Shown piece by piece: positions 14,400-23,264 of a DNA stretch of 37,215 bases; position 1 is the stretch's first letter; every line of letters starts with the position of its first letter. The DNA is from a bacterium (GTDB lineage Bacteria; Chlamydiota; Chlamydiia; Chlamydiales; SM23-39), in assembly GCA_021781995.1 (NCBI GenBank), contig JAJXVT010000011.1, forward strand, positions 1 to 37,215. Reading direction: 5' to 3'. A program made the position numbers and the translations under genes. The notes below the pieces were generated by a model. That model saw only the letters and a list, made by a program, of their open reading frames with translations. It made no database searches and was not told where the DNA came from.

Positions 14400-16955
14400 A
14401 TGACTACCCCGATGATGGCGCAGTGGCATGCGTGCAAAGAAAAAGCACCTGACGCCCTTTTACTCTTTCGCCTGGGCGATTTTTACGAGGCATTTCACGA
14501 TGATGCAAAACTCATTTCAAAAGAGGCCGGGGTCACACTAACGGCAAGACAAGGCGTGCCGATGTGCGGCGTGCCGTTTCACACGGCAGAGACTTACTTA
14601 GATAAGCTTTTATCAAAAGGCTACAAGATCGCTATCGCCGAACAAATCGAAGATGCGAAAGAGTCGAAAGGATTGGTCCGGCGCGAAATTGTCCGCATCG
14701 TTTCTCCAGGCACGCTCGTGGGATCGGATCTGCTCATCGAAAAGCGCAATAATTTTATCATCTCGATTGCGCAGGCGGGTTTGACGTTTGGTCTGGCTGC
14801 GCTCGATATCACTACAGGCGATTTTTTTACTCTTGAAACAACTGAAGCTTCGGAATTGATTGATGAAATTTACCGAATACAACCGACGGAGATAGTGGTT
14901 TCACGCAAATGGAAAAATACACACGGCGCGCTCTTGTCTGAACTAGCTCTCAATTTAAAATTTGCACTTACGGAAAAAGAGGATTGGCGCTTTGATCCGC
15001 AATCTGCCGGAGCTGTATTGATGTCTCACTTCAACGTACAGACGTTAGACGGATTTGGACTGAAGGCCATGATGGGAGCGGTCGGAGCAGCTGGATCTTT
15101 GATGGGGTATTTACAGCAGGAAATGAGCCTAAAATTAGAGCATGTAACGGCCATTTCCGTCCAACCATTGAAAAATACGATGGCCATCGACAGATCGACT
15201 CTAAAAAATCTCGAATTATTAGAATCTACGCAGATGTCGGGGCGTAGACAAAGCCTAGTCGATCTGCTAGATCACACGCAGACGCCGATGGGGGCGAGAT
15301 TATTGCGCAATTGGATTAAGAGTCCCCTGCTTTCGGTAACAGATATTGTCCAACGGCAAGATGCCGTAAGCGAATCGCACTCGCGAGACCTCGCCTCATA
15401 TGAAGCGCGGCAATATTTGGATGGGGTGCGTGATTTAGAAAGACTGATGATGAAGATCTCAGCGCGCTTTGCCACTCCGCGAGATCTTTTAGCGTTGGGT
15501 TTATCTTTAGCAAAGCTAACACCTCTCAAAGAGTCTTTAGGAGCATTTGATAGCGCTTTGATTCGACTGCATCGAGAAAAATTAACAGATCCGGTTTCAA
15601 GCAAAATTCTCAAAGCGTTAAGTCCATCTCCTCCTATGCGCATGGGCGAGGGAGAAATTTTTCGAGATGGTTTTCACGCAGGACTCGATGAATTGAGAAA
15701 ATTGTCTAAAGATAGCCTTTCTTGGATGAATGACTATCAAGTCCGTTTACGAGAGGAAACGGGCATTCGCACGCTGAAGGTGGGTTTTACCAAAGCCTTT
15801 GGCTATTACATTGAAGCAACTCATGCCCAAAGCGGTAAAATTCCAGACAATTTTCAACGGCGGCAAACACTAGTCAATGGCGAGAGATTTGTCACCGAGG
15901 AGCTGAAAAAATTTGAACATCAGGTACTCACTGCTGAAGAAAGGTCCAAAGCTTTAGAGGCACAGTTATTTGAAGAGCTGCGCAGCTATGTCGCAGGCTT
16001 TGGAGCGCAAATCTTTGCTGCTGCAAAAGCAGTAGGGGTATTGGATTTGCTTTTCACTTTAGGATACGCCGCAAAAGAATATCGCTTTACCCGCCCTATT
16101 GTCGATGAATCCAATGTATTGGAAATTGTAGAAGGACGACATCCGATTGTAGAGCAAGTGGTCGGCAAAAGCGCTTTTATTGCCAACGACACTCATCTAT
16201 CTGACGAGCAAAGGCTGATGTTGATTACAGGACCGAATATGGCGGGAAAATCTACCTATATCCGCCAAGTAGCCCTCATTGCAGTACTTGCACAAATCGG
16301 ATCGTTTGTTCCAGCGCAAAGCGCGCGTATTGGCATCATCGACAAGATCTTTTCGCGCATCGGAGCAAGCGATGATTTGGCGCGAGGACAATCGACATTT
16401 ATGGTGGAAATGGCGGAAACTGCAAATATTTTAAACAATGCCACGTCGCGCTCTTTAGTTCTACTCGATGAAATCGGGCGAGGGACGAGCACCTATGATG
16501 GCATTTCAATTGCTTGGTCTGTCGCCGAATACCTGCTAACTACTCAAGGGAAACAAGCGAAAACGCTATTTGCGACCCACTACTGGGAACTAACGCGGCT
16601 AGAGCAAGAAGTCAAAGGAGCCGTCAATTTTCAAGTAGCTGTTCAAGAAACTGCGCAAGGCATCGTATTTTTACGCAAAATCGTCAAAGGTGGAACCGAT
16701 AAAAGCTATGGAATCCACGTGGCAAAATTGGCAGGGCTCCCCTTTAAAGCAATCCGAAGAGCTGAAGAAATGCTCATGCAGCTAGAAGCAGGCGGCGCCA
16801 CTGCTAAAAAACGGATAAAAAAAGATGAACAGCTTTGTCTTTTAAGCGTTCCGCAGACAAATCCGCTTGTCGAACAATTGCGCATGGCAGATCTAAACCG
16901 ACTTACTCCGCTCGAGGCGTTGGTTTTGCTTCACGAATTGAAAAAGCACGCTTGA
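14400..16955 (+). CDS. mutS: DNA mismatch repair protein MutS
   Basis: The 851-residue ATPase recognises mismatches. The mismatch-contacting Phe-x-Glu motif is at residues 28-30 (FYE) in LGDFYEAFHDDA. The Walker A motif GPNMAGKST lies near residue 611, with VLLDEIGRGTSTYDG as Walker B and signature region about 90 residues later. The N-terminal, connector, lever/clamp and ATPase domains are all present. Length is typical. A GGA ribosome-binding site precedes the ATG. The last 63 bp overlap the end of the convergent MFS gene. Confidence 0.98.
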   Translation: MTTPMMAQWHACKEKAPDALLLFRLGDFYEAFHDDAKLISKEAGVTLTARQGVPMCGVPFHTAETYLDKLLSKGYKIAIAEQIEDAKESKGLVRREIVRIVSPGTLVGSDLLIEKRNNFIISIAQAGLTFGLAALDITTGDFFTLETTEASELIDEIYRIQPTEIVVSRKWKNTHGALLSELALNLKFALTEKEDWRFDPQSAGAVLMSHFNVQTLDGFGLKAMMGAVGAAGSLMGYLQQEMSLKLEHVTAISVQPLKNTMAIDRSTLKNLELLESTQMSGRRQSLVDLLDHTQTPMGARLLRNWIKSPLLSVTDIVQRQDAVSESHSRDLASYEARQYLDGVRDLERLMMKISARFATPRDLLALGLSLAKLTPLKESLGAFDSALIRLHREKLTDPVSSKILKALSPSPPMRMGEGEIFRDGFHAGLDELRKLSKDSLSWMNDYQVRLREETGIRTLKVGFTKAFGYYIEATHAQSGKIPDNFQRRQTLVNGERFVTEELKKFEHQVLTAEERSKALEAQLFEELRSYVAGFGAQIFAAAKAVGVLDLLFTLGYAAKEYRFTRPIVDESNVLEIVEGRHPIVEQVVGKSAFIANDTHLSDEQRLMLITGPNMAGKSTYIRQVALIAVLAQIGSFVPAQSARIGIIDKIFSRIGASDDLARGQSTFMVEMAETANILNNATSRSLVLLDEIGRGTSTYDGISIAWSVAEYLLTTQGKQAKTLFATHYWELTRLEQEVKGAVNFQVAVQETAQGIVFLRKIVKGGTDKSYGIHVAKLAGLPFKAIRRAEEMLMQLEAGGATAKKRIKKDEQLCLLSVPQTNPLVEQLRMADLNRLTPLEALVLLHELKKHA

Positions 16956-18113
16956 AAATGCAAGTCCTGCATAAAATACGATGAGCAATGCAGGGCTCGC
17001 GACCCAGCCGGTCTTGCGATAAAGCCAAAATCCCATTACCGTCGCTGGCGCTGCAAGCAGGCGTCCGCCGAAAGAAGAACCTAAAGAATAAATCCACAGC
17101 CTTCGTTCCGGTCGCGCCAATTGTATGGCCCAGGAATAAAACGGAGCCGCCAGTATTACGCCAAAAATCATCATAGAGATTCTCACGGCGCTTGCCACCC
17201 ATAAAGATCCTCCTTCTAACAAAGAAAACAGAGGGATAGTAAAGACAAGACTAAAAAGCAAAGCTGTAAACATCAGATATTCTTTTGCCACGCGCAATGT
17301 CATGTATCCGATGATTGGTAAAAGGCATACGTCGAGCGCGAGCAATACAGTATTGCAAGACAGGGCGTCATGCGCATTGACATCGCTGACAAGAGGCAAA
17401 TACCCATTGAGAAACGTCGATAATACGTCGTAGTTGGCGTGGGAAAATGCCGACACGCAAGCAATCGAAAAAATAGAGCCTATATCTCTGCGTTCCCAAC
17501 GACTCGGCATTTGCGTCCGAGCTACAACCGCATGGCGATCGTGCAGACACATACCTACAACACCGGATAAAGATCCAAGCAAGAAAAGCCCCCGCCAATG
17601 CTCCTGTCCGCATAAAAGAGCAGCTCCGGAAGCTGCCAAAATACCAACAATTCCGCACGCATCAAAAAGGCTGCCTATCCACCCCCATCGTTTAGCGTCG
17701 ATTCCCTCTAACACAAACAAAAGACCCGCAGCTTGTTTACCGGCGGCAAAAAAGTTTTGCGCAATGCGGCATAAACCTAAAAGCACCGGAGAAATCCACC
17801 CGGCCTCATGCCAAGTGGGCAAGAACCCCATCGCCCCAGTGGCCACCGCCATACCGATCAGCGTCATCGACAACAAAGTACGGTAACTGACGCTATCTCC
17901 GAGCCAGCTAAAAAAAATAGCCCCTAAAAATCGCGCAACGGCGCCAAGCGGCAGCAAAGCATAGCTCGCTAAGAGAGAATACACAGGATCTGCGTGAGGA
18001 AAAAACAAAGGCGCTAAAAATGGAGCGAGAAAAGCATACAACGCCCGATCGTAATGATCCAATACATTACCAACTACTCCCAGCCAACGTTTCAAAACGA
18101 TTTGATGCCTCAT
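16893..18113 (-). CDS. MFS transporter, metabolite:H+ symporter (ProP-like) type
   Basis: The 406-residue protein has about 12 hydrophobic spans. The first carries the signature of the metabolite:proton symporter branch, GNVLDHYDRALYAFLAP (about 15-31), and the loop-2 region has FFSWLGDSVSYRT, close to the G-D-R-x-G-R-R type motif though less basic. Branch members move osmolytes or organic acids such as proline, betaine, citrate or ketoglutarate. The substrate here is unknown. The 3' end overlaps mutS by 63 bp on the opposite strand. No strong ribosome-binding site precedes the ATG. The protein is shorter than most MHS members. Confidence 0.85.
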   Translation of the reverse strand: MRHQIVLKRWLGVVGNVLDHYDRALYAFLAPFLAPLFFPHADPVYSLLASYALLPLGAVARFLGAIFFSWLGDSVSYRTLLSMTLIGMAVATGAMGFLPTWHEAGWISPVLLGLCRIAQNFFAAGKQAAGLLFVLEGIDAKRWGWIGSLFDACGIVGILAASGAALLCGQEHWRGLFLLGSLSGVVGMCLHDRHAVVARTQMPSRWERRDIGSIFSIACVSAFSHANYDVLSTFLNGYLPLVSDVNAHDALSCNTVLLALDVCLLPIIGYMTLRVAKEYLMFTALLFSLVFTIPLFSLLEGGSLWVASAVRISMMIFGVILAAPFYSWAIQLARPERRLWIYSLGSSFGGRLLAAPATVMGFWLYRKTGWVASPALLIVFYAGLAFSSVLFQFVKQNQRLERSKSV

Positions 18114-18200
18114 TTTGCAATTGGCTCAACAGCTTGCCACCGCGCAACGATTTAGAGCAAGAGATATCTTGAGAGCAAAGCAGTTTGGCAATTGACTCTA

Positions 18201-18230
18201 TTGACAAAATCTAAATATTGCGATTATCAT
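18201..18230 (+). promoter_or_regulatory. Promoter of the DUF2147 gene, leaderless geometry
   Basis: A perfect TTGACA (18201-18206), an 18-nt spacer and TATCAT (18225-18230, five of six consensus) end 6 nt before the ATG at 18237. Transcription would begin at about the A of the start codon. No Shine-Dalgarno sequence is present. Confidence 0.6.
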
Positions 18231-18236
18231 CGCATC

Positions 18237-18728
18237 ATGATGCGTTTTTTGATTGCCTTATTTTATGCTTGCTCCATTTTCAGCCATGACATCGTCGGTT
18301 TTTGGAAAAGCATCGATGAAGATTCAGGTATTGCGCGCTGCGTCGTTGCTATCTATGAATACCAAGACAAATGCTATGGCCGTATCATCGGTTCTTTTGA
18401 TGCAGAAGGAAACATGCACGATACGATCTATCATCCCTTAACTCGAGCGCCAGGCGTAGTGGGAGATCCTTACTATAGTGGTTTAGATATCATTTGGAAC
18501 CTTGAAGACAACGGTTCTAGCCATGATGGCAAAATTCTCGACCCCGAAAACGGAAAAATATATCGCGCAGAGCTGTGGCGCGACGATGAAAATCTCGTAG
18601 TTCGCGGCAAACTATTTCTCTTCTTCAGAAGTCAAACATGGCTTCCGGCCCTCTCTTCGGACTTTCCTAAGGACTTCAAAATGCCGGATTTAAGCAAGCT
18701 CGTCCCCAAAATCCCCGAAGTAAAATAA
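18237..18728 (+). CDS. DUF2147 family exported protein
   Basis: The 163-residue product begins with two methionines and a short hydrophobic N-terminus (about 4-16), likely a signal peptide. Mature DUF2147 features follow: DIVGFWKSIDEDSGIARCVV, then YEYQDKCYGRIIG, PLTRAPGVVGDP, GLDIIWNLE, and GKILDPENGKIYRAEL with LVVRGKLFLFFRSQTW. The family is a small periplasmic or secreted beta-barrel-like domain of unknown function. I place the start at 18237 rather than further upstream because it follows a strong promoter directly and gives a clean signal peptide. It may be the second Met (18240). Confidence 0.88.
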   Translation: MMRFLIALFYACSIFSHDIVGFWKSIDEDSGIARCVVAIYEYQDKCYGRIIGSFDAEGNMHDTIYHPLTRAPGVVGDPYYSGLDIIWNLEDNGSSHDGKILDPENGKIYRAELWRDDENLVVRGKLFLFFRSQTWLPALSSDFPKDFKMPDLSKLVPKIPEVK

Positions 18729-18737
18729 CACCTCTTG

Positions 18738-18776
18738 CGAATGCAAGCGCCCATTTTCAATGAGCGCTTGCACTCG
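18738..18776 (+). terminator. Hairpin, probable terminator
   Basis: Arms 18738-18750 and 18764-18776 pair over 13 bp with one mismatch, including the perfect TGCAAGCGC/GCGCTTGCA core, around a 13-nt loop. It starts 9 bp after the DUF2147 stop. There is no T-tract downstream, so termination may need a factor. Confidence 0.45.
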
Positions 18777-18797
18777 TCATATCGGAATAAAATGAGA

Positions 18798-18826
18798 TTG
18801 AAACGTTTTCGGCATCAAGATAAAAT
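18798..18826 (+). promoter_or_regulatory. Promoter of the orphan gene at 18885
   Basis: TTGAAA (18798-18803), 17 nt, then TAAAAT (18821-18826). The same layout occurs at 25699-25727. The start codon at 18885 follows a leader of about 50 nt with AAGGCAAG as the likely ribosome-binding site. Confidence 0.55.
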
Positions 18827-18884
18827 TATAATATATGCAATTACTATTGCATTGGTTATAAACCCAACAAAGCAAGGCAAGAAC

Positions 18885-19265
18885 ATGCATCCAATCCATT
18901 CAGGTAGTCTATTTCTTGATCCTTCACGTAGCCCATCTCCTGAACCGCCTCTTCCTGAGCCGCCAGAGGGTTACTATAGCGATGATGAGCCAGAGAAGGT
19001 TCCGCTGCCGCCTCCTGATACCGAAAAGGTTGTACATCTTTTAACCGGCATCGAAAATGAAGACGATTCCACCGCTATCCAGACAAACACTGTAGCACTG
19101 AAGCAGCTTCTAGCGCCACACGTGCCACGCACTTTACAACATCTATTTACAACACTTCCCGAAGGCCAGCAAACTACAATCTCTATGACCTCATCGCTTG
19201 CAAATCTTTTTCACGTGATACCCACACCTCTTCCGGACACACCACCCCAACCCCCAAACAGGTGA
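18885..19265 (+). CDS. Proline-rich orphan, possibly truncated, 126 aa
   Basis: Not recognised. I use the ATG at 18885, which follows AAGGCAAG and a promoter; an upstream ATG would read through the promoter. The N-terminal 50 residues are dominated by Pro, Ser, Glu and Asp (SPSPEPPLPEPPEG). The middle is a short helical domain. The C-terminus is again proline-rich, ending in PPQPPNR. The stop codon (19263-19265) lies inside the terminal repeat of dispersed repeat copy B, so the gene may have lost its original 3' end when that element arrived. Functional status is uncertain. Confidence 0.5.
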   Translation: MHPIHSGSLFLDPSRSPSPEPPLPEPPEGYYSDDEPEKVPLPPPDTEKVVHLLTGIENEDDSTAIQTNTVALKQLLAPHVPRTLQHLFTTLPEGQQTTISMTSSLANLFHVIPTPLPDTPPQPPNR

Positions 19266-19417
19266 CAATCTACTTGCTGCAGCTTAGCCAAATCGATCTT
19301 CCTTGTCGCCCTTGCCTTTGGGCAATGGTGATCCTCGCTCAGAACGAGGGCTGCGCCCTCTTCGATTTGGCGTTGCCTCGCGGCGCATATTGTCACCTGT
19401 TGGGGGCTCGGGTTGAT
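19251..19417 (-). repeat. Dispersed repeat, copy B, with inverted ends
   Basis: The ends 19251-19269 and 19389-19406 are inverted repeats of CCCCCAACAGGTGACAAT with a single extra A on the left. Between them are hairpin-forming GC-rich segments (GAGGGCTGCGCCCTC and CCTCGCTCAGAACGAGG). The right-hand 80 bp match copy A (8850-8930) in opposite orientation. This looks like a small structured mobile or REP-like element of about 155 bp. Open frames through it appear to be chance. Confidence 0.75.
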
Positions 19418-19518
19418 ACCGAGATAACATTTCGGGTAATTCTGTAAAGAAGGCAATCTTTCTATAGTCCAAAATTGTGTCGTACAATTCATGTCAATCT
19501 GCTATACTGGCAACCCAT

Positions 19519-20139
19519 ATGCGAAGCTCGTATCAGGCGTCTGTGTTTCCACACGATCTCGATGCTCCAGCAGCCCGCTCGCTCGGCGCACAATTCGCCA
19601 TGCAAGAATGGCTTAATTGCGTTCGGTATACACAAAACATATGCATAAATCCAACGCCGCAACTCCCCGAACTCATCCAAAGAAACGGTCTACTGGATAG
19701 ACTGCATTTTTATTGCGCTATTGTAACTGCATCGTTTCCCCATAAACACGATCCATCATTGCTGTCATGTGTCGACCGCCTTCACGGATCTGCGATTGTA
19801 CTGCGTTCGCAACCACCTCCTCTACTGTGCAGTATTCTTTCAAAAGACCTGAAAGATTTTTTTCTCGTCTTCATTCCCTATCTAGAAGAGTTAAAATGCG
19901 ATGAAAATACGATGTTTTATCTCATTGAGCATAAAGATGAAATCAATCAAGCAGTCCATCCTCGCGCCGTGGAACAACTTTTTGCCAGATGGTATGCGTC
20001 CGGACCATCGCACTTGCGTTCGATACTGCGCGAAGGTTATACTCGAAGAGGGTTCGGCCATTTTTATGAAAAAAATAAGCCGCTCATCGAAACCATTGAA
20101 TGGACCGCAGACGAATGGAATCTTCCTTGCTCAGTTTGA
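19519..20139 (+). CDS. Orphan protein, 206 aa, upstream of priA
   Basis: Not recognised. I prefer the ATG at 19519; the longer frame starts with GTG at 19477 and would overlap the probable -10 box TATACT (19503-19508), which lies 10 nt before the ATG. No Shine-Dalgarno sequence is seen. The protein is soluble and helical, with a Cys- and Leu-rich middle (PPLLCSILSKDLKDFFLVF) and an acidic C-terminal end with IEWTADEWN. It overlaps the next gene by 25 bp, so the three genes up to priA form one unit. Confidence 0.65.
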   Translation: MRSSYQASVFPHDLDAPAARSLGAQFAMQEWLNCVRYTQNICINPTPQLPELIQRNGLLDRLHFYCAIVTASFPHKHDPSLLSCVDRLHGSAIVLRSQPPPLLCSILSKDLKDFFLVFIPYLEELKCDENTMFYLIEHKDEINQAVHPRAVEQLFARWYASGPSHLRSILREGYTRRGFGHFYEKNKPLIETIEWTADEWNLPCSV

Positions 20140-20912
20140 TTCGAGATACCAAAGCTCTTCTCCTCGAAGAAGAAGCTAGCCTATTCTCATCGCAAGAAGA
20201 AATCGATTATTTCCGAAAACTCCATGTTAAAAACCGAGTACAGCCCACTTTTCAGTCCATAGTCTCACCTCCTTCATCTCCTCAAAAGCAGATTGAAACG
20301 CCAAAACCCGTCTTGCCTTTGCCCAAAGTCGTCGAAATGAGCGCCCCGTCGCCTAAAGTTGTCAAAAAAGAAGAGGAAAAAGACGAAGATCTCCGCGTAA
20401 CAGTCAAAGAGATTCCAATCAAGGCTATGCGCGCTTTGTTTGCAAAAATCGCTCCGGAACTTGCCATATTAGATGACATTCCCAGCGATGAGTTTGCAAA
20501 AAAGATCGCCAATCGATGGAAAACTAAAAATCAATCAGCGCCAATCACTTTGCTGTATTATCAAGAAATTGCTGAACACAAAACTCTTTTAGAACAAATC
20601 GTCAAGGCGCTCGACGTCTATTTTGGCCCTGCGCGTTTAATTTGCGCTGAATCAATTGAAAAAGAAAAACAATGGGATGCGCTACTTTCGGTCGACGAGT
20701 TAAAACTCATCATCTGCTGCGATTACACTTTGTGGCAATTGAAATCCCTATTGCAGCACTATAAAGAAGTACCAACGCAACAAATGCGCCGTTTAAAAGA
20801 TAAACCGCTATTTTTATTGCCCGATCTTTCTTTATACCTCAAAGACCCTCTGCTCAAACGCTCGTTATGGAAAGGACTATGCCAAACTATCCGTACGTTG
20901 CCGTCGTTTTAG
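20115..20912 (+). CDS. Orphan protein, 265 aa, in priA operon
   Basis: The ATG at 20115 (MESSLLSLIRDTK) is more natural than the upstream in-frame ATG at 20100. Residues 1-45 look helical. Residues 50-95 are a proline/lysine linker (PPSSPQKQ, then KKEEEKDED). A C-terminal domain of about 165 residues includes KKIANRWK, LEQIVKALDVYFGPAR and LLPDLSLYLKDP. It overlaps upstream and downstream genes. Its position directly before priA matches a conserved hypothetical gene in Chlamydia (CT777 by my recollection), but I cannot confirm homology. Its final 34 bp overlap priA, suggesting co-translation. Confidence 0.75.
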   Translation: MESSLLSLIRDTKALLLEEEASLFSSQEEIDYFRKLHVKNRVQPTFQSIVSPPSSPQKQIETPKPVLPLPKVVEMSAPSPKVVKKEEEKDEDLRVTVKEIPIKAMRALFAKIAPELAILDDIPSDEFAKKIANRWKTKNQSAPITLLYYQEIAEHKTLLEQIVKALDVYFGPARLICAESIEKEKQWDALLSVDELKLIICCDYTLWQLKSLLQHYKEVPTQQMRRLKDKPLFLLPDLSLYLKDPLLKRSLWKGLCQTIRTLPSF

Positions 20913-23080
20913 ATCAAAGCCTCCAAAAGCCGCTGGATTATGCAGTTCCAACTGAGCTGCAAACTGCGGTACAAGTGGGCATGAGAGTCGAAGTTCCTTT
21001 GCGAAAAGAAACAGTAAAGGCAACCATTGTCTCTCTCAAAACCGCATCGTCAATCCCCAACATCAAACCGCTGGTGAAGCTGCTGGGATCTACATCTGAG
21101 CTATCAGAACCGTTATGGAAACTAGCACACTGGATGGCTGCGTATTACGCCTCGCCTATGCAAAAAGTGCTCAAATGTTTCATTCCCCCGAGTCTTCGCA
21201 AAGAGGTAAAAGAACAAAAGCAATGGCTCTATTCCCTTGCAATTTCCAAAGAAAAAGCTATCGAGCTCATCGGTCCATTGAGAAGTCAAAATCCTCTCTA
21301 CGCACAAATTTTAGAATCGCTGCTTCAATCGCCTAAAAAAGGGGCCGATCTACGAGATGAGCTGAACATCTCCAATAGTCCCATGCAAACGCTTGTAAAG
21401 CGCAAATGGATTGGCAAAAGCGCCGTTGCGTCTACCGATTTAGAGCAAGAAGAGTTTTTCCCATCGAAGCCCAAAACTCTCAATGACGAACAAAAAGCAG
21501 CCCTTGGCGATATCGCGCAATCACTGCACTCCGATCGATTTTCCGCCCATCTGATTCAAGGCGTTACCGGAAGCGGCAAGACAGAAGTTTATTTACAAGC
21601 GATGGCAGAAACTCTCTCTTTAGGGAAAAGCGCCATCTTGCTCGTGCCGGAAGTAGCCCTCACCTCGCAAACAATCGAAAGACTCAAGGCGCGATTTCAA
21701 GATAAAATTGCTATTTGGCACCATAAGAGATCGCTTGGAGAGCGCAGTACCGCTTGGGACATGCTCAAAACAGGAAAATCGCAAATCGTCATTGGTGCGC
21801 GCTCTGCGATTTTTTGTCCTGTACAAAACGTAGGGTTAATTATCGTCGATGAAGAACACGACTCATCTTACAAACAATCAGAAGAAATGCCATGCTACCA
21901 CGGGCGCGATGTCGCGGTTATGCGTGCTTACATTGAAAATGCCGTCATCCTACTTGGAAGCGCTACACCGTCTTTAGAATCTCGGCGCAATGCAGATATC
22001 GGCAAATACAAGCTGAATAAACTTTTAGCCAGAGCAAGCTCGGCACTGATGCCTAAAGTACAAATCATAGATATGCAAAGAGCCTTTGAAATCAACGGAG
22101 GATTTACCCATTTTTCTCCCGAGCTCATCGACGCTTTAAAATTACGTCTAGAAAAAGGCGAGCAAGCGCTGCTATTTCTCAATCGCCGAGGGTTTCACCG
22201 TTTACAAATGTGCCCCGCCTGCCAGCATACGATTAAATGTCCCCATTGCGATTTAAGCCTCACCTACCACAAAAATGCCAACGAACTCAAATGCCACTTA
22301 TGCAGCTTTCAACAACTACCTCTCTCTAAGTGTCCTCAATGCGGCGCCAGCGAATCTATGCAGTTTCGAGGCTTTGGCACAGAACATGTCGAGAGGTCTT
22401 TACACGCGCTTTTGCCAGGTATCCGCACCTTGCGCATGGATCGCGATACCACGACAAAAAAAGAAAGCCACGAAGAGCTTTATAAACAATTTCGCTCCCA
22501 CAAGGCCGATGTGCTCATCGGCACACAAATGATCGCAAAAGGATTTCACTTCCCATCGGCGACATTAGTCGGAATTCTCAATCCCGATTCCGCCCTGAAC
22601 ATCCCCGATTTTCGCTCAGCAGAGCAAGTTTTTCAACTCATCACGCAAGTTGCCGGCCGATCGGGCAGATCAGAATTGGCTGGCGAAGTGATTTTGCAAA
22701 CTTTTTTACCCAAACACCCTGTGATCAATCTAGCTGCAGAGCAAGATTATGAAGCGTTTTATGCAAAAGAACTTTCGGAACGAAAACTATTTAGCTACCC
22801 TCCCTTTTGCCATTTAATCAAAATCACCTGTTTGGGACCCGATCCTATCAAGACAGAAGAAGCTGCCAATCATTTAAGAACACAAATTGAGCAACATTTA
22901 CCGCAAGACACTCAAATACTGCCCGTTTCCGCAGCAGGACACCCAAAAATCAAAGACAGCTACCGCTTCCAATTTGTCATTAAAACAATCAAAATCAAAC
23001 TACTCGAACAAATCCTTGTCAATCTCAGCTCCCCGCTTCCTTTCCGAATCGATGTCGACCCTACCTCCACTTTTTTTTAA
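20879..23080 (+). CDS. priA: Primosomal replication restart helicase PriA
   Basis: The 733-residue protein restarts stalled replication forks. The N-terminal DNA-binding domain opens with YPYVAVVLDQSLQKPLDYAVP. The superfamily 2 helicase core has Walker A GVTGSGKTEVY near residue 228, then DEEHDSSYKQ near 323 and SATPS soon after. Eight cysteines in CPACQHTIKCPHC and CHLCSFQQ with CPQCGA (about 444-490) form the two zinc sites typical of PriA. The QVAGRSGR helicase motif follows. I use ATG 20879 because GGAAAGG precedes it; ATG 20867, four codons earlier, is the alternative but has no ribosome-binding site. Confidence 0.95.
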   Translation: MPNYPYVAVVLDQSLQKPLDYAVPTELQTAVQVGMRVEVPLRKETVKATIVSLKTASSIPNIKPLVKLLGSTSELSEPLWKLAHWMAAYYASPMQKVLKCFIPPSLRKEVKEQKQWLYSLAISKEKAIELIGPLRSQNPLYAQILESLLQSPKKGADLRDELNISNSPMQTLVKRKWIGKSAVASTDLEQEEFFPSKPKTLNDEQKAALGDIAQSLHSDRFSAHLIQGVTGSGKTEVYLQAMAETLSLGKSAILLVPEVALTSQTIERLKARFQDKIAIWHHKRSLGERSTAWDMLKTGKSQIVIGARSAIFCPVQNVGLIIVDEEHDSSYKQSEEMPCYHGRDVAVMRAYIENAVILLGSATPSLESRRNADIGKYKLNKLLARASSALMPKVQIIDMQRAFEINGGFTHFSPELIDALKLRLEKGEQALLFLNRRGFHRLQMCPACQHTIKCPHCDLSLTYHKNANELKCHLCSFQQLPLSKCPQCGASESMQFRGFGTEHVERSLHALLPGIRTLRMDRDTTTKKESHEELYKQFRSHKADVLIGTQMIAKGFHFPSATLVGILNPDSALNIPDFRSAEQVFQLITQVAGRSGRSELAGEVILQTFLPKHPVINLAAEQDYEAFYAKELSERKLFSYPPFCHLIKITCLGPDPIKTEEAANHLRTQIEQHLPQDTQILPVSAAGHPKIKDSYRFQFVIKTIKIKLLEQILVNLSSPLPFRIDVDPTSTFF

Positions 23081-23228
23081 ATTAGAGAACCTCTTTCGAA
23101 ACTCAATAGTTACGAAGATTTTACGCAAAAGACGCTAATCCGCAGAGCTACTAAAGTTTTTATAAATCGTTCACGATTCTTTCTATCCCATTACGGCATG
23201 TCTATTGACTCCGTTGTGGAGATTTCCC

Positions 23229-23258
23229 TTGTTTAGCCTTCTCTAGCAATGATATCAT
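23229..23258 (+). promoter_or_regulatory. Candidate promoter of the orphan at 23265, leaderless geometry
   Basis: TTGTTT (23229-23234), 18 nt, then TATCAT (23253-23258), with 6 nt to the ATG at 23265. The -10 box and its distance to the start are the same as for the DUF2147 gene. No Shine-Dalgarno sequence is present. The -35 box is weak. The rest of the 184-bp gap after priA shows nothing recognisable. Confidence 0.4.
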
Positions 23259-23264
23259 TAACCT

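Noticed and set aside
17434..17886. 150-codon plus-strand frame opposite the MFS gene
   Set aside because: It is antisense to a well-supported transporter, with a composition typical of a reverse-frame shadow and no ribosome-binding site.
19211..19492. Minus-strand 93-codon frame across repeat copy B
   Set aside because: It runs through the inverted-repeat element and past its ends, has no ribosome-binding site, and its composition follows the repeat rather than a protein family.
23081..23264. tRNA gene in the gap after priA
   Set aside because: No cloverleaf arms or T-loop GTTCGA-type sequence could be placed; other gaps were also scanned without finding a tRNA.
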